64,000 nt of DNA from the NCBI RefSeq assembly GCF_003259615.1, contig NZ_QLLR01000002.1, positions 393,811-457,810 of the forward strand, read 5' to 3'. The stretch's first letter is position 1, and each line of letters opens with the position of its first letter. Made by a program: the position numbers and the translations under genes. The notes under the pieces are model-generated. The model had not been told where the DNA came from. It ran no database searches and saw only the letters and a list, made by a program, of their open reading frames with translations. This document shows positions 36,309-46,563 of this stretch, in pieces. Source of the DNA: Pedobacter cryoconitis (lineage in GTDB: Bacteria > Bacteroidota > Bacteroidia > Sphingobacteriales > Sphingobacteriaceae).

Positions 36309-38027
36309 CTACCAGCCATTATTTTGTTTGTATACACCGCCGCTAAAGTTAATCTGATTTAAAGGAATAGGAAAGTATTCATCTCTGCCGGCTGTAAATC
36401 TGGCATCACCAAGGTGTGCAACCCTAGATTTTTCAATATTGAAATAAGCATTCATCGTCTGGGAAGCCATTCCCCATCTCACCAAATCAAAGAAATGATA
36501 ACCCTCTGTAGCAAATTCCAGTCTTCTTTCAAACCTCAGGGCCTGCCGTGCATATTCAGGTGTCCAGTTACAATTCACCCCTGGTTGGTAAAGCTGTATA
36601 TTATAATTGGAAGTTGCATTTCCACTGGCATTTTTTAGCAGGGTTTTACTTGCATTAGCCCTGCTTCTAACCTGATTGATCAGTGGTACAGCTTCAAAAG
36701 GCCTGTTTAACTCGATGAGTGCTTCAGCTTTCCACAGTAATACATCTGCGTAACGGATAACCGCCCAGTTTTTAGAGCTGCCAATAAACGGCGGAACTTT
36801 TTGAAAAGATGGATCATCAGGCAGCACAGCTTCTTTCATACTGGCAAAGGCATCATAAATTGCAGGAGCACGTGCCCAGGAACGCTGAAAAACAAAAGCA
36901 GGCTTATATTTAAATGGTGCACCTGGTTTGGCTACCGTATGATCTAAACGCGGATCAAATGAGCTGGTTTGAAAATCCAAAGCTGCTGCTGCATCAGTAT
37001 TATTATAGCTAGTAAACAACGGCAATCCATTGGGATCTGTTTTAAAAGCATTAATCAAATCATGACTCGGAATATTAAAACCACAACATCCGTATTCCTG
37101 GTTCATTGGATAGTTCAAAGCATGCCCATAATCTAACCTGCCTTTTGGTGTACCATCATCTTTTGAGTATTGAATAGCAAATACAGATTCCGGTTTATTG
37201 TCGCCTGCTGACAGAAAGTTGCTGGCATAATCAGTATTCAAGCTGAATTTACCAGAAGCAATTACCTCATCACACAGTGTATTCACTTCATTTAATTTAG
37301 CAGCATCAATTCCGCTCACGCTATTATTCTCTCCCTGTACATAAGCCTGATACAGCAGAACTTTCGCCAAATAGGCCTTTGCTGCATTTTTGCTTACTCT
37401 TCCCTGATCTCCCTGATCTACAGGCAGGTCTTTTGCCGCAGCTCTAAAATCATCAGCAATTTTGGTCCAGAGGGCATCATTGCTCAATGCTTTATTCGAG
37501 ATGGTTGCATAGTCAGCTTTTTTTGTATTCTGGTCAATATAAGGCACGTATTTAAAAAGAATCTTTAGCAGGAAATAAAAATGTCCCCTTAAAAATCGCA
37601 GTTCTGCCTGGCGTTGTACTTTATTCGGATAAGCACTTTCGGCCACGGCATCCATTTTTATCAGGGCATCATTCGCTCTTCCAACGCCGATATACAACCT
37701 GAACCATAATTGGTCAAGAAGTGCATTATCCGGTCTGTTCAATGAAAAGGTTTCGAACAAATGGAACTCGGAAAGATCTCCGGGGCCATCACCACCTTTG
37801 TAAGTATCACCACCGCGTACACTTCCATAAGGCCACATACTAGAATAGGGTGAGGTATAATGGTCATTGCCAAGAGCGGAATAGGCCGCTATCACCATTT
37901 TATCAATATTTTCCGGAGTACTGAGATCATCTCCTGAAACCACGCCTTGCGCTGGTTCGTCCAGTGCTTTTTCACATGAAGAAAGGATCATGCAGGAAAA
38001 AACAAGTAGGTAGAATATTTTCTTCAT
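36309..38027 (-). CDS. SusD/RagB-family fructan-binding lipoprotein
   Basis: 572 residues. Lipobox ILSSC with C18. SusD N-terminal helices (ENIDKMVIAAYSAL, RANDALIKMD) and the C-terminal block (IRYADVLLWKAEALIELN, RFERRLEFATEGYHFFDLVRWG, EYFPIPLNQIN) are complete. It caps the SusC at 38047 and binds fructan oligosaccharides at the cell surface; the substrate is inferred from the GH32, fructokinase and fructose-type sensor nearby. Confidence 0.9.
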   Translation of the reverse strand: MKKIFYLLVFSCMILSSCEKALDEPAQGVVSGDDLSTPENIDKMVIAAYSALGNDHYTSPYSSMWPYGSVRGGDTYKGGDGPGDLSEFHLFETFSLNRPDNALLDQLWFRLYIGVGRANDALIKMDAVAESAYPNKVQRQAELRFLRGHFYFLLKILFKYVPYIDQNTKKADYATISNKALSNDALWTKIADDFRAAAKDLPVDQGDQGRVSKNAAKAYLAKVLLYQAYVQGENNSVSGIDAAKLNEVNTLCDEVIASGKFSLNTDYASNFLSAGDNKPESVFAIQYSKDDGTPKGRLDYGHALNYPMNQEYGCCGFNIPSHDLINAFKTDPNGLPLFTSYNNTDAAAALDFQTSSFDPRLDHTVAKPGAPFKYKPAFVFQRSWARAPAIYDAFASMKEAVLPDDPSFQKVPPFIGSSKNWAVIRYADVLLWKAEALIELNRPFEAVPLINQVRSRANASKTLLKNASGNATSNYNIQLYQPGVNCNWTPEYARQALRFERRLEFATEGYHFFDLVRWGMASQTMNAYFNIEKSRVAHLGDARFTAGRDEYFPIPLNQINFSGGVYKQNNGW

Positions 38028-38046
38028 CTTCTTTATAGCTAAGATT

Positions 38047-41000
38047 TTATAAGGTGATATTTAAGCCAATAGTTCCAACAATGGGTACTGGAAATCCGTA
38101 ATTTGGAATTTCCGGGTCCGTTCCTGTAAATGACTTGCTTTTAATAGTGAATAAATTACTGCCCTGAATATATACCCTGAGATTCTGTATTTTCATATTC
38201 AATGCCTTTTTAAGGTTAAAACCAATCTGCAGATTTCTCAACTTCAGGTAGGAACCGTTTTCAATGAAGTAAGTTGAAGATCTGCCTTCATTGTTACGGT
38301 CTACCAGCGTTAAAGCAGGTATAGTAGAATTTGGATTAGCTGGCGTCCAGGCATCAAGCGTTCTGCTTCCCCAGTTGGTTCCGGTCCATAACGAAGAAAA
38401 ATCAGTATAGGTCTTAAACTCGTTCATCACATCTACGTTTACTGCCTGAAGGAAAAAACTCATGTCAAAGTTTTTATAGGTAAGTGATACGTTTAAGCCG
38501 TAAGTGAATTTAGGACTGTTACTGCCAATAAAATCCCGGTCCAGATCATTAATTACGCCATCGCCATTCAGATCCTTGTATTTAATCCGACCCAACCCTT
38601 TTCCTGGCTGACTGGCATAGGCATCCACTTCTGCCTGAGAGGTAAACAACCCATCTGCGACATAACCAAAGTAAGAATTGATGGGCCTTCCAAGTACATT
38701 TTTATCTGTGCCATTTCCCTTATAGGAAGCTAAAACATCCTTAGGTAAATAAGTTACCTTATTTCTATAGAGAGAAAAATTACCAGTCAGATTGAAACCA
38801 AAGTCACTTCCAATTTTATCTTCATAGCTAATGATCGCATCAAGACCCTTATTTTGCATTGAAGCACCGTTGCTATAGCTGTTACCACCATCACCAAGTA
38901 CAGCCAGGTAAGCTGGACTGATCAGGATATCTGATGTCTTTTTGATAAAATAATCAATTGATCCGGTAACCTTATTGTTCCAAAGTCCAAAGTCAACACC
39001 AAAATTAGACTCTTTCAATGATTCCCATTTCAGCTTGTCATTCCCTTGCTGGATTGAAGTAAAGCCCGAAGGAAGCTGACCAGTACCTGCCCCTTTAATA
39101 TCATATGCCGTACCACCGTCAAAATCCCATGTTGGATCGGTACCATAAATAGCTGAATACAGGGAAAGCGTTGCATTGTTTGGAATTTCCTGATTTCCTG
39201 AACGGCCCCAGCCGTATCTAAGTTTCAGATCAGAGAACAGATCAAGATCCTTTATAAATTTCTCCTCACTCAATCTCCAGCCCAGCGAGAATGCAGGAAA
39301 TATTCCATAACGGTTTTCTTTACCGAAACGTGAAGACCCATCTCTTCTTAAGGTAACAGACGCGATGTATCTATCGTTATAACTGTAATTGGCTTTTCCG
39401 AAATAAGATAATAATGTGTTTCCTGCACCACTCCCACCATTCAGCGTATTCGTTGTGCCTGCATTAAGATAGGCATAATCAATATTTTCCAATGCAAGGC
39501 CTTGTCTGCTTGCAGAGAATTCCTGGTTAATGTTTTTAATGTATTCCTGGCCAAGCAAGACTTCAAAATTATGTTTTTCACGGGTAACCTTATAATTTAA
39601 AGTATTCTGCCAGATCACATTACCCTGGTAGGCTTGAGAATTGCTCACCTGGTTAGCCGGATCAGATAAAAAGCCAGAAGTATAGGATTTTTTAAGTAAC
39701 CTCTGGTAAGTACCATTATAATCTACTCCAAAATTGGTTCTGAAGTTTAAGCCTGGAATAAGCTGGTAATCTGCATATACATTTCCGAAAAGCCTGAAGA
39801 AATTAGCGCTATTCTGTGTATTGTCCTCAATTAGCCTTACAGGATTCTGTCTGTCGGTCATCCCTGCAGCAGGACCTCCCCAACCACCTGTTACCGTATG
39901 TACAGGAACAACAGGCTGTTGAACAAGCGAGGCGAAAAGAATATCGCTCGATGGAATAAGTGCATTTTTAATGTAGCTCACCGAAAAATTCTCACCAACT
40001 TTCAGTTTGTTATTTAAGTAATTATAATCAGAATTAAACCTGGCGGTATATTTCTGGCTTCTTGATTTCCTGACAATCCCTTTGTTATCATAATAACCAA
40101 TTGAAAAAAGGCTGTTTCCCTTTTCTCCGCCATTGGAAACTGTGGCATCATAAGACTGAATGATTGAATTTTGAGAAATTTCATCAAACCAGTGCGTATC
40201 TGCAGACTTCATAGTTTTAGCAGCATCAATGTATTCTGGAAAAATTACGCTGTTTAATACCGGGTTGTTAAAATTATTATTCCAGTCATATTGATAGATC
40301 TGGTTGTTATTAGGATTGACCTTATCATTGACAGAGGCTTGCCAGTAAGCTCTTCCTCTTTCTTCTGCATTCAGGGTTTTTAATTTCGTCGCATAATTCT
40401 GGATGGAAGCAGATGCATTAAAATCTACCTTGGAATAGCCCTTCTTTGCCTTCTTTGTCGTAATAATAATGACTCCATTTGCAGCTCTTGAGCCATATAT
40501 GGTGGCTGACGATGCATCTTTAAGTACTTGAATAGATTCTATATCGCTTTGATTGAGCTGCTCCATACCATTTTTGGTTGGAATGCCATCTATAACATAT
40601 AAGGGATCGTTGTTACCTAAAGTACCAATTCCACGAATTCTGACAACTGCCTGCCCAGTTGGTGAACCATCTGTCGTAATCAGTACGCCAGGTACCCGGC
40701 CTTGAAGTGACTTCATTGCATTTCCAGATGGAATATCCTTAATTTTAGCAACATCAACAACATTTACTGCGCCGGTTATATCTTTCTTGCGTTCTTTTTG
40801 ATAACCTGTTACCACAACCTCGTTGAGCTTGTTGATCGAAATACCTAATTTGATCTTTAAATTGGCAGATTCTGCATTTATCGGATAGGTTAATGGATCG
40901 GCACCGATATAAATAAACCGTAAAGACTGCCCTGCAGTTACTTCGATTCTAAATGCACCATTAGCATCGGTCCTTGTAATTTTCTGTGTACCGACTATAA

Positions 41001-41127
41001 CAACAGTAACTGCTTCCAGGGGAACGGACTCGCTATCGGTAACGACTCCGCTGACAGATTTGGTCTGGCCCAATGCCAAGCCAATCGCCACCAGGACAAA
41101 AAGCCAGGTGAGGTAAAATTTTCTCAT
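38047..41127 (-). CDS. SusC/RagA-family TonB-dependent fructan transporter
   Basis: 1026 residues. Signal peptide (about 1-20), a carboxypeptidase-like domain (VSGVVTDSESVPLEAVTVVI), a TonB-box-like LNEVVVTGYQ, the plug (LQGRVPGVLITTDGSPTGQA, PLYVIDGIPTK) and a barrel ending VGTIGLNITL. No STN domain. It starts 34 bases after the fructokinase stop and precedes susD by 19. Imports fructo-oligosaccharides across the outer membrane. Confidence 0.92.
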   Translation of the reverse strand: MRKFYLTWLFVLVAIGLALGQTKSVSGVVTDSESVPLEAVTVVIVGTQKITRTDANGAFRIEVTAGQSLRFIYIGADPLTYPINAESANLKIKLGISINKLNEVVVTGYQKERKKDITGAVNVVDVAKIKDIPSGNAMKSLQGRVPGVLITTDGSPTGQAVVRIRGIGTLGNNDPLYVIDGIPTKNGMEQLNQSDIESIQVLKDASSATIYGSRAANGVIIITTKKAKKGYSKVDFNASASIQNYATKLKTLNAEERGRAYWQASVNDKVNPNNNQIYQYDWNNNFNNPVLNSVIFPEYIDAAKTMKSADTHWFDEISQNSIIQSYDATVSNGGEKGNSLFSIGYYDNKGIVRKSRSQKYTARFNSDYNYLNNKLKVGENFSVSYIKNALIPSSDILFASLVQQPVVPVHTVTGGWGGPAAGMTDRQNPVRLIEDNTQNSANFFRLFGNVYADYQLIPGLNFRTNFGVDYNGTYQRLLKKSYTSGFLSDPANQVSNSQAYQGNVIWQNTLNYKVTREKHNFEVLLGQEYIKNINQEFSASRQGLALENIDYAYLNAGTTNTLNGGSGAGNTLLSYFGKANYSYNDRYIASVTLRRDGSSRFGKENRYGIFPAFSLGWRLSEEKFIKDLDLFSDLKLRYGWGRSGNQEIPNNATLSLYSAIYGTDPTWDFDGGTAYDIKGAGTGQLPSGFTSIQQGNDKLKWESLKESNFGVDFGLWNNKVTGSIDYFIKKTSDILISPAYLAVLGDGGNSYSNGASMQNKGLDAIISYEDKIGSDFGFNLTGNFSLYRNKVTYLPKDVLASYKGNGTDKNVLGRPINSYFGYVADGLFTSQAEVDAYASQPGKGLGRIKYKDLNGDGVINDLDRDFIGSNSPKFTYGLNVSLTYKNFDMSFFLQAVNVDVMNEFKTYTDFSSLWTGTNWGSRTLDAWTPANPNSTIPALTLVDRNNEGRSSTYFIENGSYLKLRNLQIGFNLKKALNMKIQNLRVYIQGSNLFTIKSKSFTGTDPEIPNYGFPVPIVGTIGLNITL

Positions 41128-41161
41128 AAGATTTATAATTTGGTTAGTGATTGCTCGTTTG

Positions 41162-42052
41162 TTAAAATATCTCTGTAATAAAATTTTGGTAATCTTCTAT
41201 TTTATATTTAGGGCACCCCCCTTTTTTTGTTGCTATAAAAGCCCCCATTGCAATTGCATTTTTTATAATAGTTTTCGGGGCTATCCCTCTTTGGTGATTA
41301 GCAATAAAAGCGGCAAGAAAGGAATCTCCGCTACCAATAGTATCATTCACCTCAATCACCGGGCCCCAGCCGTGGTATGAATCTTCACTTTTATGATAAG
41401 AAGCGCCAAACTCCCCTTTGGTGACAATAACCTCTGGAATTTTGAAACGTTCCTGTATAAACTTTACCTGCTCTGCTTCATTTTTAAAACTTCCTCCAAA
41501 AAGAATTTGTGCCATATGCAATTCAGATTCATTAAACTTGATAATGTCTGCCCGCTCCATCAATTCTTCCAGAAGTTTCTTATTGAAAAAAGGAGGTCGA
41601 AGATTAATATCAAGTACCTTAATTGAATCGCTATCGAGGAACTTGAACAAGGTCTTCCTGGAAAGTTCATTTCTTGATGCAAGGCTCCCATAGACAAAAT
41701 ACGTGGAGGCAGTTAATGCATTACTTATTTCTGTGTGATGATCGATAAAATCCCAGGCTACCGGAAAAACGATTTCATAAGAAACTTCATTGCTGGCTCC
41801 CATACGTGCAATAACCTCACTTGTAGGATATGAAGCATCGCGCTGCAGAAGTTTTTTATTCATCCCCCAGTTGTCAAGCAAGTTTACCAGCTTCTCTCCG
41901 TTTTCATCATTGCCAATCTTGCTGATGATGCTCGTTGAAACGCCAAGTTTATTGAGATGGTATGCCACATTAAGTGGAGCACCTCCCGGCTGAGGACCAT
42001 CTGGTAGCACATCCCATAAAATTTCGCCAAAACAAATTGCCGATGTAATCAT
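41162..42052 (-). CDS. fructokinase (PfkB/ribokinase family)
   Basis: 296 residues. N-terminal AICFGEILWDVLPDGPQPGGAP and the C-terminal PfkB signature NDTIGSGDSFLAAFIANHQ with the catalytic Asp are present. VLDINLRPPFFNKKLLEELM is the typical fructokinase middle motif. It phosphorylates fructose at C6 in the cytoplasm after import. It lies between the MFS porter (about 20 bases upstream) and susC, completing a fructan route from surface to glycolysis. Confidence 0.92.
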   Translation of the reverse strand: MITSAICFGEILWDVLPDGPQPGGAPLNVAYHLNKLGVSTSIISKIGNDENGEKLVNLLDNWGMNKKLLQRDASYPTSEVIARMGASNEVSYEIVFPVAWDFIDHHTEISNALTASTYFVYGSLASRNELSRKTLFKFLDSDSIKVLDINLRPPFFNKKLLEELMERADIIKFNESELHMAQILFGGSFKNEAEQVKFIQERFKIPEVIVTKGEFGASYHKSEDSYHGWGPVIEVNDTIGSGDSFLAAFIANHQRGIAPKTIIKNAIAMGAFIATKKGGCPKYKIEDYQNFITEIF

Positions 42053-42072
42053 ATTTTTTATTGTTTAATTTG

Positions 42073-43404
42073 TTAATGCATTACAATTCCAGTTTCTATC
42101 TGCTCCAAAGACTGACCTTTTGTTTCAGGCATCATTCTCCAGACAAATATTAACTGTAACACCATCATCGCACAGAAGAAGAAAAAGATATTAGCCCCGC
42201 CAAAGGATTCTGCCAGATAAGGAAAACAGAATGCAATCAATGCTGCCATGACCCAATGGGTAGAACTTCCCAGAGTCTGCCCCTTTGCACGTACCTGGTT
42301 TGGGAAGATCTCCGAAATGAAGACCCAGATTACTGCACCTTGCGAAAAAGCAAAAAAAGCAATAAAAAGCATCACATATATTGGAATTTGAAACCCACTG
42401 GATTTTTCGCCTAAAAAAGTAAATGCAATTAGTGCCAATGAAACAATCAATCCAATAGATCCGATTAACATGAGTGTTCTTCTGCCTACTTTATCAATAA
42501 TATTGATGGCCAGCAATGTAAATATGAAATTGACCATACCAATACCCACCGTAGAAAGCAGTGAAGAATGTGCACCCAGACCGGCCATTTCAAATATTCT
42601 TGGCGCATAGTAAATAATCGCATTAATGCCCGAAACCTGGTTGAAAAAGGCAAATAAAACAGCGAGTATGACTGGTTTGTTATACTTACCAGAAAAAAGC
42701 CCATCTGCTGATTTATTATGCTCAATGTCTAAACCGGATTTTTGGATTGAAGCAAGCTCTTCATTACAGTTTAGCGGATTGATGATTCTGAGGATTTCCA
42801 GCGCCTTTTCTGTAGCTCCTCTTTTAAGGATTAACCAGCGGGGACTTTCCGGAATAAAATAAATCAGTACCAAAAATATAATTGAAGGGAACGCCTGCAC
42901 ACCTAGCATCCATCTCCAGGATGCTTCTCCTCCCTGGCTTAAAAGATAGTTTGAAAGATAAGAGATCAGGATTCCAAGAACAACATTGAACTGAAACAAG
43001 CCTACCAATCTGCCTCTGCGATGTGCGGGGGAAACTTCTGATATATATATGGGTGCAGTAACTGAAGAAATCCCTACGCCCAATCCTCCCAGAAATCTAA
43101 ATGCTAAAAATACATGCCAGTTATCTGCTAAGGCAGTTCCCAGCGAAGAGAGCAGATAAGCTGCCGCAACAAAGTATAAAGTATTTTTTCTTCCAAAATG
43201 ATCTGAGGGTTTTGAACCAATAAGAGAACCAATAACAGTTCCTATAAGTGCAATAGAGATAGTAAGGCCGTGAGCAAAAGCAGAAAGATTCCAGAATTGC
43301 TGAATTGATTTCTCTGCACCAGAAATCACAGCAGTATCAAATCCGAACAGGAAGCCGCCAAGGGCTACGACCATGGACCAAGCCAGGACGGAATGTTTTT
43401 TCAT
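42073..43404 (-). CDS. MFS sugar porter, probable fructose importer
   Basis: 443 residues with about 12 membrane helices. Sugar-porter signatures: GGFLFGFDTAVISGA, DHFGRKN, RFLGGLGVGISSVTAPIYIS, HRRGRLVGLFQ, PESPRWL and, in the second half, DKVGRRTLML and PETKGQSLE. Inner-membrane symporter, first gene of the fructan operon, so expressed at the head of the transcript. Fructose is inferred from the fructokinase next to it and the fructose-type regulator divergently placed. Confidence 0.9.
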   Translation of the reverse strand: MKKHSVLAWSMVVALGGFLFGFDTAVISGAEKSIQQFWNLSAFAHGLTISIALIGTVIGSLIGSKPSDHFGRKNTLYFVAAAYLLSSLGTALADNWHVFLAFRFLGGLGVGISSVTAPIYISEVSPAHRRGRLVGLFQFNVVLGILISYLSNYLLSQGGEASWRWMLGVQAFPSIIFLVLIYFIPESPRWLILKRGATEKALEILRIINPLNCNEELASIQKSGLDIEHNKSADGLFSGKYNKPVILAVLFAFFNQVSGINAIIYYAPRIFEMAGLGAHSSLLSTVGIGMVNFIFTLLAINIIDKVGRRTLMLIGSIGLIVSLALIAFTFLGEKSSGFQIPIYVMLFIAFFAFSQGAVIWVFISEIFPNQVRAKGQTLGSSTHWVMAALIAFCFPYLAESFGGANIFFFFCAMMVLQLIFVWRMMPETKGQSLEQIETGIVMH

Positions 43405-43470
43405 AAAGAGTTTATATAATGGTTATGGAGTGTAAGGTGCCTAAAACCACAGGTCATTAACATCAAATTT

Positions 43471-43597
43471 GTTTCAAAAACATACAAATTATCAACAATA
43501 AACAAAACTCTGATATTCAAATACTTAAACACAAGACAGCGTTAAATAAAATTCAGACTTATGTTTTTGAAACATTCATGTTATACTTTTGATACAT
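43471..43597. promoter_or_regulatory. candidate operator array between fructan PUL and its regulator
   Basis: GTTTCAAAAACATA (43471-43484) and its exact inverse TATGTTTTTGAAAC (43560-43573) lie 75 bases apart. A further TTTTGATACAT (43587-43597) repeats TTTTGAAACAT (43565-43575) in direct orientation with a 22-base period, about two helical turns. Direct repeats of this kind suit the AraC-type domain of the regulator at 43742, and the left element is 67 bases before the MFS gene. The 337-base gap 43405-43741 shows no gene. Confidence 0.6.
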
Positions 43598-43741
43598 CAT
43601 CTTCAAAGTCTTCTCTCGTGTCACAGCTACTTATCTTCTACAGCACTTCTATTTTTTCTATCTTTAATAGAAATTCTTAAAAGCAGGATCTAACCAAATA
43701 AATTTTGCGCTGGGAAATCCAGTTCATATCAACTGATAACT

Positions 43742-46519
43742 ATGCTTCAAAAACATCTCTTGCTTACCAGAATATTTATTTTAGTCTTGCTGAGTACCCT
43801 CCTTTTATCATGCGGAAAAAAGAAAAAGAAAGATGCGCAATATGTCATTGCATTTTCTCAATGTGTAGGCTCTGATCTATGGCGAAGAACCATGCTGGAA
43901 GAAATGAAAATGGAACTTTCACTTCATCCCGACGCTAAATTAATTTACAGGGATGCTAACAACAGCAGCGAAAGGCAGGTTTCACAGGTTAAAGAAATGC
44001 TTGACAAAGGAATAGACATCCTCATTATCTCTCCGAATGAGGCCAACCCTCTTACGCCTATCGTAGAACAGGCCTATAATAAAGGTATTCCTGTGATTAT
44101 CATTGATCGTAAAATATCTTCATCCTCTTATACCGCCTATGTTGGCGCGGATAATTATCAGATCGGTAAGATGGCTGGTGAATATGTAGGCTCTTTACTT
44201 GCCGGAAAGGGAAATATTATTGAAATTATGGGGCTGCCGGGATCTTCTCCTGCAATTGAGCGGCAAAAAGGATTTTCAAAAGGGCTGGAAAGATTCAAAG
44301 GGATCAGGATCTCTGCACAAATTTATGGAGACTGGCTAAAGCCCAACTCAGAAAAACAGCTCTTGAAATTTAAAGAAGCACTTCCTTATACAGACCTTAT
44401 TTTTGCGCATAATGACCAAATGGCCTCAGGAGCAAAAGAGGTACTCCATCAGCTTGGCTTAACAAAAAGAATTAAAATTATTGGTATAGATGCACTGCCC
44501 GGAGCTGGTGGTGGACTCCAGATGATTGACAGTAAAGTAATTAATGCGAGCATGTTATACCCTACCGGCGGTAAAGAGGCTATTTCAACTGCTTTCAAAA
44601 TACTGAACAAAACATCTTTTGATAAAGAAAACATACTGCCTTCATTGGTTATTGATTCATCAAATGTTCAACTGATGAAAATGCAGTGGAATAAATTCAG
44701 CAGCCAACAGCAGGATATTGAACGCCAACAGACATTATTAGAAGAGCAAAGGTCACTTTTTGATAACCAGCAGTTTATTTTAAATATTATAGTGATTGCG
44801 CTGGTACTTTCTTTTGTATTTGGTGGTTTAGCTTTCTTTTCCCTTCAGGAAAACAGGAAGATCAATAAAAAACTGGAGGCCAATAACGTGGAGATTTTAA
44901 ATCAGCGTAACCAGCTGATAGAAATGTCAGAAAAAGCAAAAACAGCTACTGAAGCCAAACTCAATTTCTTTACGAATATTTCGCATGAATTCCGTACCCC
45001 ATTAACATTGATACTTTCGCCCCTGGAAGATCTGATTAAAAATGAAAAAATAAATGCACTTGCCGGGCAAAACCTAAAATTGATTCATAAAAATGTATTC
45101 AGATTGCTCAGGCTCATTAATCAGCTGATCGAATATCGAAAAATAGAACTTGATAAAATGAGAATAAAGGCATCAGCAAACAATCTGGTCGACTTTATCA
45201 ATGAAATTCTGGAAAGTTTTCAGCACAGCGCAAAAAAAAGAAATATAGACCTCAGGCTGATCTCAACGGAAAAAGACATCGTTATATGGTTTGATGCAAA
45301 TATGTTAGACAAGGTCATCTTTAATCTGTTATCCAATGCCCTTAAATTTACCACTGCAAATGGAACAATACATTTAACGATCAAGCGTCAGGACCGTTTT
45401 ATAACCATAGAAGTTAAAGATAATGGAACCGGAATGGAGCCTGAAGAGGTTAATCATATATTTGAACATTTTTATCAGGCCGAGTCAAATTCTGCAAGAG
45501 GCTCCGGATTAGGCCTCTCCTTATCCAAAGAACTGATGAAACTTCAACACGGAGATTTGGTAGTAGAAAGTAAAAAATGGTATGGTACTACCTTTACTAT
45601 AAAATTATTAATGGGTGAAGATCATTTCAGCGCAAAAGAAAAATCCGTTCAACCGTTACTCAAAGAGGAACTTCACGAAAATGCAAGAATTTATACAACA
45701 GATTTAGAGGAGCGCAAAGAACAAAAAAACAGTGACGCGCTCAGACAACTAAAAGAACAGTCTATATTAATTATTGAGGACAATTCCGACCTGCTATATT
45801 ATCTGGGAGAGAAATTTGACGATGAGTATGAAATATTCATCGCTAACACAGGAGAAAGCGGTATTACTTCGGCATATGAGCAAGTACCAGATCTGATTAT
45901 CTGTGATGTTGTCCTTCCCGATCTTTCAGGAAGACAAATTTCAGAAAAACTTAAATCCGATGTCCGTACCTCACATATCCCAATCATTCTGTTAACGGCC
46001 CAAGATAGCCTGGAACAGCAGATAAATGGTATTGAAAGCATGGCAGACGCCTATATTATAAAACCATTTAACTACAATTATCTCCTGGCTAATGTCAGAA
46101 ACCTGCTAAAAAATCGATTGTTGTTAAAGTCGCACTATACAAGCGACATTAGTTCAATTGCTAAACAGCCTATTTCCAAAAGTCTGGATAAGAAATTTAT
46201 CAATGATTTTTCTGGTCTTGTAGAACAGAACCTGGGAAATGAAAACTTCAGTGTTGAGCAGATCAGTAAAACTTTAGGTGTTTCCAGAGTTCAGTTATAT
46301 AGAAAGATAAAAGCTTTACTAGATTGCAGTGTCAATGATTACATACTAAATAGAAGGTTGAAAAAGGCAAGATACTTATTGACCAATGAAAGATATAGTA
46401 TAGCAGAAATCACCTATATGGTTGGCTTTTCTTCCCCAAATTATTTTTCTACAGTCTTTAAATCAAAGTATGGAATAAAGCCAAGCGAATTCAAAAGAAA
46501 TCAAACGACAAACACATAA
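43742..46519 (+). CDS. hybrid two-component sensor-regulator, fructose-sensing type
   Basis: 925 residues. Domains in order: signal sequence, a periplasmic-binding-protein-like sensor (about 33-320, type I fold with DILIISPNEANPL and KIIGIDALPGAGGGLQMI), a membrane helix (about 345-367), HisKA with H415 in FFTNISHEFRTPL, HATPase (N-box FNLLSNALKFT at about 527-537, GSGLGLSLSKELM), a receiver with D722 in LIICDVVLPDLSG and K774, and an AraC-type helix-turn-helix (about 830-920). This sensor type is the one known to bind fructose directly and activate fructan PULs in Bacteroides (BT1754-like). It faces the MFS-fructokinase-SusCD-GH32 operon. Confidence 0.92.
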   Translation: MLQKHLLLTRIFILVLLSTLLLSCGKKKKKDAQYVIAFSQCVGSDLWRRTMLEEMKMELSLHPDAKLIYRDANNSSERQVSQVKEMLDKGIDILIISPNEANPLTPIVEQAYNKGIPVIIIDRKISSSSYTAYVGADNYQIGKMAGEYVGSLLAGKGNIIEIMGLPGSSPAIERQKGFSKGLERFKGIRISAQIYGDWLKPNSEKQLLKFKEALPYTDLIFAHNDQMASGAKEVLHQLGLTKRIKIIGIDALPGAGGGLQMIDSKVINASMLYPTGGKEAISTAFKILNKTSFDKENILPSLVIDSSNVQLMKMQWNKFSSQQQDIERQQTLLEEQRSLFDNQQFILNIIVIALVLSFVFGGLAFFSLQENRKINKKLEANNVEILNQRNQLIEMSEKAKTATEAKLNFFTNISHEFRTPLTLILSPLEDLIKNEKINALAGQNLKLIHKNVFRLLRLINQLIEYRKIELDKMRIKASANNLVDFINEILESFQHSAKKRNIDLRLISTEKDIVIWFDANMLDKVIFNLLSNALKFTTANGTIHLTIKRQDRFITIEVKDNGTGMEPEEVNHIFEHFYQAESNSARGSGLGLSLSKELMKLQHGDLVVESKKWYGTTFTIKLLMGEDHFSAKEKSVQPLLKEELHENARIYTTDLEERKEQKNSDALRQLKEQSILIIEDNSDLLYYLGEKFDDEYEIFIANTGESGITSAYEQVPDLIICDVVLPDLSGRQISEKLKSDVRTSHIPIILLTAQDSLEQQINGIESMADAYIIKPFNYNYLLANVRNLLKNRLLLKSHYTSDISSIAKQPISKSLDKKFINDFSGLVEQNLGNENFSVEQISKTLGVSRVQLYRKIKALLDCSVNDYILNRRLKKARYLLTNERYSIAEITYMVGFSSPNYFSTVFKSKYGIKPSEFKRNQTTNT

Positions 46520-46563
46520 AATTTAGCCAGGGCTTTGCAGCCATATTTTCATCATTCTGATCA

